DNA of 64,000 nucleotides, from positions 434,001 through 498,000 of the forward strand of contig CAWDLE010000010.1 in the NCBI GenBank assembly GCA_963803085.1, read 5' to 3'. Under the pieces are notes generated by a model that was not told the DNA's origin, did not search any database, and worked only from the letters and a program-made list of their open reading frames with translations. The stretch is from JACVRW01 sp963803085 (GTDB lineage: Bacteria; Actinomycetota; Thermoleophilia; Solirubrobacterales; Thermoleophilaceae). Made by a program: the position numbers and the translations under genes. Shown one piece after another: positions 45,596 through 53,566 of the stretch (its first letter is position 1; every line of letters begins with the position of its first letter).

Positions 45596-47613
45596 GTGGC
45601 CCCCTTCCACCCGCTTCCGTACGAAGCGCGGGCGCTCGCAGCCCGCGCCCTAGCGGCCCTTGCCGTTTTTTGCACGATTGCTGTCGTGCTCCTGGCGGGC
45701 AGCGCCAGCCCGATCGCAAGTGCCGAGGCGAAGAAGGACAAGGACGCCTGGCAGGGCGGCGACAGCCAGTCCGCGCAGCAGGTCGTCACTCCGGTGCCTC
45801 AGGGCAACGACAACGGCAACGCCAGCGACAACTGGAACGGCGACGCGAACGGCAACGGGAACGGGAATGGCAACGGCAACGCCTGGGGCAAGGGCGGTGG
45901 CGGAGGCAAGTGGGATCCGCCGGAGCCCGAGGAGCCCGTAGAGCCGCCCACCAGCACCACGCCCACACCGACCCCGGAGCCCGATCCGGCTCCGACGGGC
46001 AACAACGGCAACGGCAACGGGAACGGGAACGGCAAGCCCGGCACGGGCAACGAGACTCCGGAGCAGACGGGCGCAGGGGGCAAGGGCAACACGGCCGACC
46101 CGGAGCCCGCACCGCAGCGGGCCTCCCACAGGTGCCTCCCGCGACGGTGCCTCCGGTCGTACGACAGCGCGCACGCCGCCGCGCCGACACCTCCACTCCG
46201 CCGGCCTCGCAGCCGCTCGGCGAGGAGCCACCCACCCCGGGCGCCGCCAACCCGAACCCCACGAGCAACCGACTTCGCCTCCAGCAGGGCAGCGGGAGCA
46301 GCGAGACCTTCATCCCCGACCCCACGCAGGTCGCCGGAGTGGGCGGCACCGAGGCCGAGTTCCAGCCGGCACCCGCCGCAGGCGCGGGGGCGTTCGAGCA
46401 GGTTGGCCGTGGACGGAACGGCGGCGACGGCAGCGCGAACCCGAACGACCGCCGCGGTCGTCCGCGCGACCCCAAGGCCACCGAGCAGGGCCCGCCGATC
46501 ATCCGCGTGGTTCCGAACTTCGTAGATAAGGCACCGGCCGCGCTGAAGGCCGCGCTGGCGGTCACCGGTGTCCTCGCAATCCTTCTGGCACTCGCCGGCT
46601 TGGTCGCCACGATGCGCAACCGCGCGCTGGCTCGCCAGCGTCGCGACCTGCTCCAGGAGGTCGGCCTCCTGCAGAGCGCGCTGCTTCCGCCGGTGCCTGA
46701 CCGCGTCGGCGGCCTGCGCACCTCGGTCGCGTATCGCCCGGCCGACGGCCCCGGAGCGGGCGGAGACTTCTACGACGTGCTGCCCCTGCCGGGCGGCCGC
46801 GTCGGCTTCATCCTCGGCGACGTGTCCGGCCACGGCCGTGGCGCGCTCGCCCGTACAGCCTTCATGCGCTACACCCTGCGCGCCTACCTCGAGGCTGGCC
46901 TCGAGCCGCGCGTGGCCCTGCAGGTCGCCGGCCGCGTCATCGACGACAACCTGGGCGGAGACTTTGCAACCGTGCTCCTGGCCGTGCACGATCCGGAGAC
47001 GGGCTCGCTCACGTACGCGACCGCCGGGCACCCGGCGCCGATCGTGGTCGGACCGCAGCCGCACGACCCTGTCACGGCCGGCTCGTCGCCGCCGATCGGC
47101 GTGGGCGTCCGCACCGGGCTGCGCCAGACGACGGTGCCGCTGGTGCCCGGCTCGGTTGCCGCCATGTTCACCGACGGACTGCTCGAGGCTCGCACCGAGG
47201 GTGGCCTGCTTGGCCGCGACCGGCTCGAGGAGCTGCTCGACGGGCTCGGCGACGACGCCACCGCCCGCGGGCTCGTGGAGTCCGTGAACAAGGAAGCCCG
47301 CGTGATGTCCGACGACATCGCCGCCGTGGTGATCCAGCCGACCAACGCCGCAACCGCCGGCCTCTTCCGCACCGAGCAGCTCGAGCTGACGGCGCGCGAG
47401 CTCGACGGCGAGATCGCCGAGCGCTTCCTCGAGGCCTGCGGCGTTTCCGACCAGGAAGTGCAGGCCGCCATCTACGACGCGCGCATGATCGCCGACCGCT
47501 TCGGCGGAGTGATCCTGCACGTGGTCTTCGGCAACCGCCTTCGGGTCGAGGTGCTCCCGCGCAACGTGGAGAGCATCGAGGCCGCCTCGCGCCGCGCAGC
47601 AGCCGCCCGCTAG
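45596..47613 (+). CDS. SpoIIE-type PP2C phosphatase with Gly/Asn-repeat exported N-terminus, apparent frameshift
   Basis: Begins at GTG 45596: signal peptide (about 15-42), then GNGNGNGNG-type repeats and Pro/Thr blocks. Near 46,115-46,125 the reading frame slips by -1. The new frame continues AGLPQVPPATVPPVVRQ, a membrane helix (AALKAALAVTGVLAILLALA) and the phosphatase domain: LLQSALLPPVPD, GPGAGGDFYDVLPLPGG, FILGDVSGHGRGALARTAFM, TYATAGHPAP and MFTDGLLEARTEGG. A further 75-residue C-terminal segment (AERFLEACGVSDQEVQAAIY) is unusual. Corrected length is about 672 residues. Such enzymes dephosphorylate anti-anti-sigma factors. Confidence 0.8.
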
Positions 47614-48521
47614 GCGGAAGCGCCCGGCTCGGCCGGGCGCGCACCGTTGCTATCAATCGCGTCGATCACGGCGTCCGGGCGATCCTCCGGAATGAAGTGG
47701 CCGGCGTCCTGGAGCTCTACAACCTTCGCGTGCGGGAACAGCTCCCGCCACTGGTCGAGGAACACAGGCTGGAAGACACGGTCGCGCATGCCCCACACGA
47801 GCGTCACCGGCACGTCCAGCTCTTGAAGGCGTTCATGAATGGTGCCCATCAGTGCCGCGCTGCGGTCGCGCTCGGTTAGCGGAATGTCGCGCTGGAAGGC
47901 GAGCGTCCCGATGCGCGACCAGTAGTCGGGGAACGGCGCGCGGTAGGCCTCCATCATCACCGGGTCGGTGTCGCGCCGGGCCATCCCGCCGGGGATCGAC
48001 TCCACGAAGAGGTTGCCGCCAAGAGCGAGTATCTCGCCGAGCCCCTCGGTCCGAAACTCGCGCACGAATGGCGGCAGGAAGCTCGGCAGCTCCCAGGCCC
48101 AGGTGTTCATGAGGACGAGCCCGCTCAGCCGGTCCGCCCGCTCGAGCATCGCCCCGAGACCCACCGGACCGCCCCAGTCGTGCGCCACGAGCACAACGTC
48201 ATTCAGGTCGAGCTGGTCGATCAGCGCGAGCGCGTTGTCGATGTGCGTCTGAAGCGTGTAGCGCCGTAGCTGCGGCGGCTTGTCGGAGCGCCCGAAGCCC
48301 ATATGGTCGAACGCGACGCAGCGGCGTCCCTGGGCCGGCAGCTCCGCGAGTGGACGCCGCCACAGGTAGCTCCAGGTGGGGTTGCCGTGCACGAACAGCA
48401 GCGTCTCGGCGTCCGCCGGACCCTCGTCCACGTAGTGGAGGCGGACATCGCCGGCGTTCAGGTAGCGCGCCTCGAAGGGAAATGTGCCCTCAAAGTCCCC
48501 ATCCAGTGCCGCGTCCACCAT
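47610..48521 (-). CDS. Haloalkane-dehalogenase-like alpha/beta hydrolase
   Basis: 303 residues from ATG 48521; a GTG further upstream is in frame but lies close to the divergent gene. The oxyanion motif HGNPTWSYLWR (residues 45-55), the nucleophile Asp115 in VAHDWGGPVG, and the His in QDAGHFIPEDRPDAV match haloalkane dehalogenases, where Asp replaces the usual Ser. FDHMGFGRSDKP is also typical. Hydrolysis of carbon-halogen bonds is plausible, but the halide-binding Trp pair is not fully verified. Its end overlaps the phosphatase stop by 4 nt, and it is divergent from the ThDP enzyme gene. Confidence 0.8.
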   Translation of the reverse strand: MVDAALDGDFEGTFPFEARYLNAGDVRLHYVDEGPADAETLLFVHGNPTWSYLWRRPLAELPAQGRRCVAFDHMGFGRSDKPPQLRRYTLQTHIDNALALIDQLDLNDVVLVAHDWGGPVGLGAMLERADRLSGLVLMNTWAWELPSFLPPFVREFRTEGLGEILALGGNLFVESIPGGMARRDTDPVMMEAYRAPFPDYWSRIGTLAFQRDIPLTERDRSAALMGTIHERLQELDVPVTLVWGMRDRVFQPVFLDQWRELFPHAKVVELQDAGHFIPEDRPDAVIDAIDSNGARPAEPGASA

Positions 48522-48560
48522 TCGGGGGATTTGTAGCTCATCGGATAGCCTGACGCCCGC

Positions 48561-50222
48561 GTGAGCACGGAGATCGAGCCGCAGACCGAGCAGACCACCG
48601 CCCTCCACGGTGGGCGCCTGGTGGCGAAGCGCCTGAAGGCACACGGCGTCTCGAAGCTGTTCACGCTCTCCGGCGGCCATCTGTTCTCGATCTACGACGG
48701 CTGCCGCGAGGAGGGCATCGACATCGTCGACGTCCGCCACGAGCAGTCCGCGGCGTTCGCGGCGGAGGGCTGGGCGAAGGCCACCCGCGAGCCCGGCGTG
48801 TGTGCGCTCACCGCCGGACCGGGTGTCACGAATGGCATGAGCGGGATGGCGTCCGCGCTCATGAACGGCTCGCCGATGCTCGCGCTCGGCGGCCGCGCCC
48901 CTGCCGCGCGCTGGGGGATGGGCTCCCTCCAGGAGATCGACCACATCCCGTTCGTCGCGCCGCTCACCAAGCTCGCGCGCACGGCCCAGGCCACGGCCGA
49001 GATCCCGTCGCTCGTCGACGAGGCACTGCGTGCGACGCTCGAGCCGCCCACCGGCCCCGCCTTCCTCGACTTCCCCATGGACCAGGTGTTCATGGAGGCC
49101 TCCGTGGACGCCGACGCCCCTGCCTCGCTGCCGGACCCGGCGGGCCTGCCGATCGCCGACGGCGACGCGCTCGACCGCGCGGCCGAGCTGCTGCGCGCCG
49201 CCGAGCGGCCGGTTGTGATGGCGGGCACCGGGCTCTACTGGGCCCACGGCGAGAACGCACTGCGCACGCTCTGCGAGGAGCTTCAGATCCCCGTCTTCCT
49301 GAACGGCCTGGCGCGCGGCTGCGTGCCAGCCGACCACCCGATGTTCTTCTCACGCGCGCGCGGGAACGGGCTGAAGGGCGCCGACGTGGCACTCGTGGTT
49401 GGCGTGCCGATGGACTTCCGGCTCGGGTTCGGAGGCTCTTTCGGGGACGAGACGAAGCTGATCGTGATCGGCTCGTCCGCGCCCGAGGGCAACCATCCGC
49501 GCGAGGTGGCGGCCGAGCTGTACGGGAGCGTCGCGGGCACGCTCGATTCTCTGCGCTCCGCCGGCGGCGGGCCCGATCGCTCGGCCTGGGTCAGCGATCT
49601 GCGGGCCGCCGAGAACGAGAAGCGGGCGGCCGAGCAGGACGACCTGACCGACGACCGCTCGCCGCTCCACCCGATGCGTGTGTACGGCGAGCTCGCGCAG
49701 GTGATCGACCGCAACACGGTCGTGATCGGGGACGGCGGCGACTTCGTCTCGTTCGCCGGCCGGATGATCGACACCTATGAGCCCGGCTGCTGGATGGACC
49801 CCGGCCCGTACGGCTGCCTCGGCGCCGGTCCGGGCGCCGCGCTGGCGGCCAAGCTCGCGCACCCGGATAGGCAGGTCTGCCTGCTGCTCGGCGATGGCGC
49901 GTTCGGCTTTTCGGGGATGGAGTTCGACACCTTCGTGCGGCACGGCATCCCGGTCGTCGGGGTGATGGGCAACAACGGCATCTGGGCTCTTGAGAAACAC
50001 CCGATGGAGTTCCTCTACGGGTACTCGGTCGCCGCCGATCTACAGCCGGGGCTGCGCTACGACGAGATCGTCCGCACGCTCGGCGGGCACGGCGAGCTGG
50101 TGGAGCGGCCGGAGGAGCTGCGCCCGGCTCTGGAGCGCGCCTTCTCGAGCGGCAAGCCGGCGCTCGTGAACGTGCTCACCGACCCGACCGTCGTGTATCC
50201 GCGCAAGGCGAATCTCGCCTAG
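48561..50222 (+). CDS. Thiamine-diphosphate-dependent enzyme, acetolactate-synthase / 2-hydroxyacyl-CoA-lyase type
   Basis: 553 residues from GTG 48561. The N-terminal PYR domain has the catalytic Glu in VRHEQSAAFAAEGWAKATRE and AGPGVTNGMSGMASAL. The middle domain spans about 190-330. The C-terminal PP domain has LLLGDGAFGFSGMEFDTFVR and VMGNNGIWALEKHPM (GDG...NN motif). The closest subfamilies are oxalyl-CoA/2-hydroxyacyl-CoA lyases and catabolic acetolactate synthases. No small regulatory subunit (ilvN) is nearby, which argues against the biosynthetic enzyme. The substrate is unassigned. Confidence 0.88.
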   Translation: MSTEIEPQTEQTTALHGGRLVAKRLKAHGVSKLFTLSGGHLFSIYDGCREEGIDIVDVRHEQSAAFAAEGWAKATREPGVCALTAGPGVTNGMSGMASALMNGSPMLALGGRAPAARWGMGSLQEIDHIPFVAPLTKLARTAQATAEIPSLVDEALRATLEPPTGPAFLDFPMDQVFMEASVDADAPASLPDPAGLPIADGDALDRAAELLRAAERPVVMAGTGLYWAHGENALRTLCEELQIPVFLNGLARGCVPADHPMFFSRARGNGLKGADVALVVGVPMDFRLGFGGSFGDETKLIVIGSSAPEGNHPREVAAELYGSVAGTLDSLRSAGGGPDRSAWVSDLRAAENEKRAAEQDDLTDDRSPLHPMRVYGELAQVIDRNTVVIGDGGDFVSFAGRMIDTYEPGCWMDPGPYGCLGAGPGAALAAKLAHPDRQVCLLLGDGAFGFSGMEFDTFVRHGIPVVGVMGNNGIWALEKHPMEFLYGYSVAADLQPGLRYDEIVRTLGGHGELVERPEELRPALERAFSSGKPALVNVLTDPTVVYPRKANLA

Positions 50223-50253
50223 CGATATCGCCTGACCTGGGTTATAGTGGCTC

Positions 50254-50437
50254 CGCTGGGTGGGCATGCCGTGCGGCAAACCCGCGTGGTTTCCACCTGG
50301 TACATAGGTTCGGGCGAAGCCGCATCGTATCGGCGCCTCCCGCCGTCCGAACCGCAAGGCCCTTTCAAGGCACGTACCCCTGCCCGTCCTGATAGGGCCG
50401 TTGGGGAATCGCCCGCATGATGCGGGCGATTCTCTTT
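50254..50437 (+). ncRNA. ssrS: Stand-alone structured small RNA, candidate 6S RNA
   Basis: About 184 nt with no coding potential between convergent genes. A -10-like TATAGT sits at 50243-50248 and an intrinsic terminator at the end. The 9-nt strands GGGTGGGCA (from 50258) and TGCCCGTCC (from 50382) can close the whole RNA. Inside, GGTTCGG and CCGAACC form a second long-range helix, GGTAC pairs with GTACC, and GTGG-TTT-CCAC is a local hairpin. A long irregular rod with a central opening fits 6S RNA, which binds RNA polymerase. SRP, tmRNA and RNase P consensus boxes are absent. Identity as 6S is inferred from size, shape and context. Confidence 0.55.
50406..50437 (+). terminator. Strong intrinsic terminator of the small RNA
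   Basis: GAATCGCCCGCA and TGCGGGCGATTC form a perfect 12-bp stem with loop TGA, followed by TCTTTCT. It lies just before the 3' end of the convergent ppx/gppA-like gene. Confidence 0.9.
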
Positions 50438-51319
50438 CTAGAGGGCGGCCCCATGCAGGATGTCGCGGGCGCTCACCTCGACCTCGCTGAGGCCTATCGA
50501 TCGAATCGACTCGGTGAGGATCACGGCGCCGGCCACGATCGTCGGCGCACGATCGGGATGCAGCCCCCTCACCTCCCGACGCTCCTCGACCGGTAGCGCG
50601 GCGAGCATCGCGACCAGTCGCTCGCACGTGGCGAGCGGGAGCCGGTAGCCGTGCACCTCCTCGGCGCCGTCGATGGCAGCGAGCGATGTGGCGGTGCCGG
50701 CCACGGCGATTCCTTGCCCCACCGACACGTCCGGGACGGTCTCGCGCACCGCGGCTGCGAGTTGCTGGAGCTCCTCGGGCTTGGGTGGATCGCTATCGAG
50801 GTAGCGCTCGGTGTAGCGCACTGACCCCATCTGCGTGGAGATGTGGAAGCTCGGATCCTGTCCCGGCTTGCCCACGACGTATTCCGTGGAGCCGCCTCCG
50901 ATGTCGATAACGACCGTCTCGTCGTCGTCATTGCGCTCGCTCGTCGCCCCGAGGAACGTGAGCCGTGCCTCCTCGTCCCCGGAGATCGTGCGCGCGTCGA
51001 TGCCGAAACGCTGCTTGAGGAAGTCGCGGAACTCAGGGCCGTTCTCGGAGTCACGCATCGCGCTCGTGGCGAGTGCCACCACGCGCTCCGCCCCGAGCCG
51101 GTCGATCACCTCCCGGTAGGCAGCGATCGCCTCCGCCACCCGGTCCATCGCCTCCTGAGCGAGCCGGCCGGTGGCGTCGACGCCCTGCCCGAGGCTCGTG
51201 ATCGTGGTACGCCGCTCGAGCTCCACGACCTTCCCGTCCTCCACCTCGGCCACGAGCAGCCGCGTGGTATTCGTGCCGATGTCGATGACGGCGACGCTCG
51301 GGCTCAAACGCCGCTCCAA
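50438..51319 (-). CDS. Ppx/GppA-family exopolyphosphatase
   Basis: 293 residues. SVAVIDIGTNTTRLLVAEVE is the ASKHA phosphate-1 motif, with ALATSAMRDSENGPEF, ISGDEEARLTFLGA, VVIDIGGGSTEYVVG and VAGTATSLAAID following. This short, two-domain form without the HD extension matches actinobacterial Ppx1/Ppx2. It hydrolyses polyphosphate or pppGpp. Coupled by a 16-nt overlap to the upstream GNAT gene. Confidence 0.92.
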   Translation of the reverse strand: MERRLSPSVAVIDIGTNTTRLLVAEVEDGKVVELERRTTITSLGQGVDATGRLAQEAMDRVAEAIAAYREVIDRLGAERVVALATSAMRDSENGPEFRDFLKQRFGIDARTISGDEEARLTFLGATSERNDDDETVVIDIGGGSTEYVVGKPGQDPSFHISTQMGSVRYTERYLDSDPPKPEELQQLAAAVRETVPDVSVGQGIAVAGTATSLAAIDGAEEVHGYRLPLATCERLVAMLAALPVEERREVRGLHPDRAPTIVAGAVILTESIRSIGLSEVEVSARDILHGAAL

Positions 51320-51807
51320 GCCGCTGGGTACACCATGGTGCCGCGAACTCGCTCGTCATAGCGTGGTAGGGGCAGCGCCATCCAGGCTTCGTCCGGCACC
51401 TCGTAGGGAGTCTCGATGCCGTACCTGCGCGCGGGCTCGAATCCGAAGCGGGGGTAGTACGCCGGGTGGCCGAGGACGACGACGAGCGGATACCTGGTGC
51501 TCTGTGCAAGCGCCAGCCCTTGCCGGATCAGTGCACTGCCGATCCCCTCGCGCTGTCGCTCAGGCATCACCGCCATCGGGCCAAGCGATAGAACCTCCGG
51601 TCCCGAGTCCAGCCCAACGACGCTGAAGAGCACGTGCCCCACGACCCCGGCACCGTCGTCCGCCACCAGCGAGAACTCGGGCAGCCACGCCTCGGAGCCC
51701 CGGAGCGCATCGATCAGGTCCGCCTCGGTCTGGTCCTCGAAAGCGAGCTCATTCAAGCGCCGGATCGCGTCCTCGTCGCCGGGAGCCTCCGCACGGACAG
51801 CCGTCAT
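51304..51807 (-). CDS. GNAT N-acetyltransferase, YhbS-like
   Basis: 167 residues from ATG 51807. VRAEAPGDEDAIRRLNELAF opens the fold, LSLGPMAVMPERQREGIGSA carries the acetyl-CoA loop (Q-R-x-G-I-G), and VVVLGHPAYYPRFGFEPARR with PDEAWMALPLP is characteristic of YhbS-type enzymes. Substrate unknown. Its upstream side faces the promoter of the initiator tRNA on the other strand. Confidence 0.9.
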   Translation of the reverse strand: MTAVRAEAPGDEDAIRRLNELAFEDQTEADLIDALRGSEAWLPEFSLVADDGAGVVGHVLFSVVGLDSGPEVLSLGPMAVMPERQREGIGSALIRQGLALAQSTRYPLVVVLGHPAYYPRFGFEPARRYGIETPYEVPDEAWMALPLPRYDERVRGTMVYPAAWSGV

Positions 51808-51835
51808 GGCGCCGGACCGTACACCCGCCCCGCCG

Positions 51836-51864
51836 TTGACGCTTTCGCAGGCCTTCACTAATCT
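51836..51864 (+). promoter_or_regulatory. Promoter of tRNA-fMet
   Basis: TTGACG (51836-51841), exactly 17 nt, then TAATCT (51859-51864), a near-consensus sigma-70 type promoter. The predicted start near 51871 lies 6 nt before the mature tRNA. Confidence 0.75.
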
Positions 51865-51876
51865 CGTACGTCGCGT

Positions 51877-51950
<74 letters not shown>

Positions 51951-52107
51951 TACGAAAGCCCTGCATATGCGGGGCTTTCAGCTTCTTAAGGAATGCCGTG
52001 GTTCCGTTCGTGGTGCCAATTTGAGCGGCCGAAATGGAACCACGCCGATCCAGATTCCGCTCCAGCAGCCGGTTTGCGCCTGCAACATTCGGGTTCTGGA
52101 CCCGAAT
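51951..52107. repeat. Left arm of unit 1
   Basis: Related to 57109-57263. Shared landmarks in order are a GAAAGCCC...GGGCTTTC terminator hairpin, GTGGTTCCG (51998-52006), GTGGTGCCA (52010-52018), the inverted TGGAACCAC (52035-52043) and an ATTCGGGT/ACCCGAAT hairpin (52087-52107). The 234 nt between this arm and the first gene start show no other recognisable feature. Confidence 0.8.
51954..51979 (+). terminator. Terminator after tRNA-fMet
   Basis: GAAAGCCC and GGGCTTTC enclose the palindrome GCATATGC. It begins 4 nt after the tRNA and is part of the repeated left arm. Confidence 0.75.
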
Positions 52108-52341
52108 CGCCGGCCGAGGGTGGTGCTTTCCGTTGCTCCTGCTCACCCCAACACCAGAAGTGACGCGGGAGCCGATCGCCCGCGAGTGGACTGCCGCATC
52201 TCGTCCGGAGCGAGAGCCTGCCAGCAGCTGCTCGAGACGCCCCCATCCGTCCGACAGCAGGAGCGACGTCCCGCGATGAGTTTCCCCCCAACTGCCGGTC
52301 TGTATGAGAGACAGATCCGCAAGCGAGAGGGGAGACTCAAG

Positions 52342-52752
52342 ATGGCCACGATGACTTTCGTCAACCTGCCCGTGAAGGATCTCGCGAAGGCGACGGAGTT
52401 CTTCGGCGAGATCGGCTTCGCGTTCGATCCGCAGTTCACCGACGAGACCGCGACACGGATGATCATCAGCGACGACACCTCGGTCATGCTGTGCGCCGAG
52501 CCGACCTTCAAGGGATTCATCTCGCCCCAAGACATCGCTGATACGTCGAGGGCGAGGGAGGTGATCGTCGGCCTTTCGGCCGAGAGCCGCGAACAGGTCG
52601 ACGATCTAGCCAGCAAGGCGCTCGCCGCCGGCGCGGAAGGACTCGGCGAGCCGGAGGACCGGGGCTTCATGTACATGCGCGGGTTCCGTGACCTCGACGG
52701 GCACCAGTGGTCGTTCATCCACATGGACATGTCCGCGCTCCCGGAGCAGTAG
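52342..52752 (+). CDS. VOC (glyoxalase/bleomycin-resistance-fold) protein
   Basis: 136 residues from ATG 52342, preceded by AGGGGAGAC; the longer in-frame reading into the left arm is not coding. FVNLPVKDLAKATEFFGEIG starts the first beta-alpha-beta-beta-beta unit, and GRFxxxRGFRDLDGHQWSFI-type residues (FRDLDGHQWSFIHMDMS) close the second. This lactoylglutathione-lyase-like subgroup is often found beside DUF1801 proteins, as here. Binding or breakdown of a small toxic molecule is likely. Confidence 0.88.
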   Translation: MATMTFVNLPVKDLAKATEFFGEIGFAFDPQFTDETATRMIISDDTSVMLCAEPTFKGFISPQDIADTSRAREVIVGLSAESREQVDDLASKALAAGAEGLGEPEDRGFMYMRGFRDLDGHQWSFIHMDMSALPEQ

Positions 52753-52754
52753 CC

Positions 52755-53150
52755 ATGACGTACGTCCACGAACCACGCGTCGACGCGTACATCGATGCGC
52801 TGCCGGAATGGCAGCAGACCATCTGCCGCGAGGTCCGCGACCTCGTCCATGCCGCCGACGGAGACGTGACCGAGACGATCAAGTTCGGAAACCGCCCATA
52901 CTTCGTGCTTCAGGGCAACATCTGCGCGCTGCTGGCGGCCAAGGACCACGTCAACGTCTTCCTCTATGACGGGGCCATCGTCCCCGATCCCGAGAACATC
53001 ATCACCGGCGGTCACGACAACGAGACCGCCCGCACCGTCGCAGTCCGTCGGGGCGAAACCATCAACGCGCCCGCTCTTACCGCGATGTTCAAGCAGATCA
53101 TCGCCGACAACAGGGCCGGCGGTTGGCGCAAGTTGAAGCGCAAGAACTGA
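52755..53150 (+). CDS. DUF1801 (YdhG-like) protein
   Basis: 131 residues; starts 2 nt after the VOC stop. VDAYIDALPEWQQTICREVR, DVTETIKFGNRPYFVLQGNI and HVNVFLYDGAIVPDPENI match the family. DUF1801 proteins are small alpha/beta proteins related to the YdhG/frataxin-like group, of unknown biochemical role. Paired with the VOC gene as one transcript. Confidence 0.88.
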   Translation: MTYVHEPRVDAYIDALPEWQQTICREVRDLVHAADGDVTETIKFGNRPYFVLQGNICALLAAKDHVNVFLYDGAIVPDPENIITGGHDNETARTVAVRRGETINAPALTAMFKQIIADNRAGGWRKLKRKN

Positions 53151-53223
53151 GCCGGCCTCCGCATGGGCGAGCTCCGACACGCCCCAATTCACCGCCGAGC
53201 AGATCGTCGATAGCCAACGGGGT

Positions 53224-53463
53224 CGACCTCACCACGTGGTGCTCGCCGGTGGTGACCCACTGCACGTCAAGGTCGACGGAGTAGCGCGCGCAGGCGCAGC
53301 GGCCGTTTGAGCGCCGGATGTCGAAGCGGCCGCTCCAGGCCTGCTCGATCGCCGGCTCCCAGGTGTTCTGCGCGGCCTGGAGCTGGGCCTGTGTGACGCC
53401 GGGGCCGGGCTGGAGCCGGTTGCGGACGACGACCTGGAGACGGCAGTCCCTCTCCTCGGTGAT
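53224..53463 (-). pseudogene. Degraded coding fragment
   Basis: The 416-nt stretch 53151-53566 has no intact gene. On the minus strand about 80 residues look protein-like (CRLQVVVRNRLQPGPGVTQA, QLQAAQNTWEPAIEQAWSGR, YSVDLDVQWVTTGEHHVV), but the frame has no credible start and upstream sequence is low-complexity. It could be the remnant of a larger secreted or polymorphic protein. Family not identified. Confidence 0.35.
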
Positions 53464-53469
53464 CCGGCT

Positions 53470-53501
53470 CGAAACCCCGCCTCTCGCCAGGCGGGCTTTC
53501 G
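53470..53501. terminator. Hairpin terminator
   Basis: CGAAACCCCGCCT and AGGCGGGCTTTCG pair at 12 of 13 positions around a 6-nt loop (CTCGCC). A related but decayed copy lies at about 63734-63765, sharing CCCGCCTCTCGCCA and TTTCGGCT. Confidence 0.7.
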
Positions 53502-53566
53502 GCTGTCCGGGAGCCGTAGGACGTCCCGCCGAACCAGTCATCAACCGCTCCGCTTCGTTGAGGCGG

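Noticed and set aside
50254..50437. Riboswitch or leader RNA
   Set aside because: The downstream gene is on the opposite strand and the RNA ends in its own terminator, so it cannot control a gene in cis.
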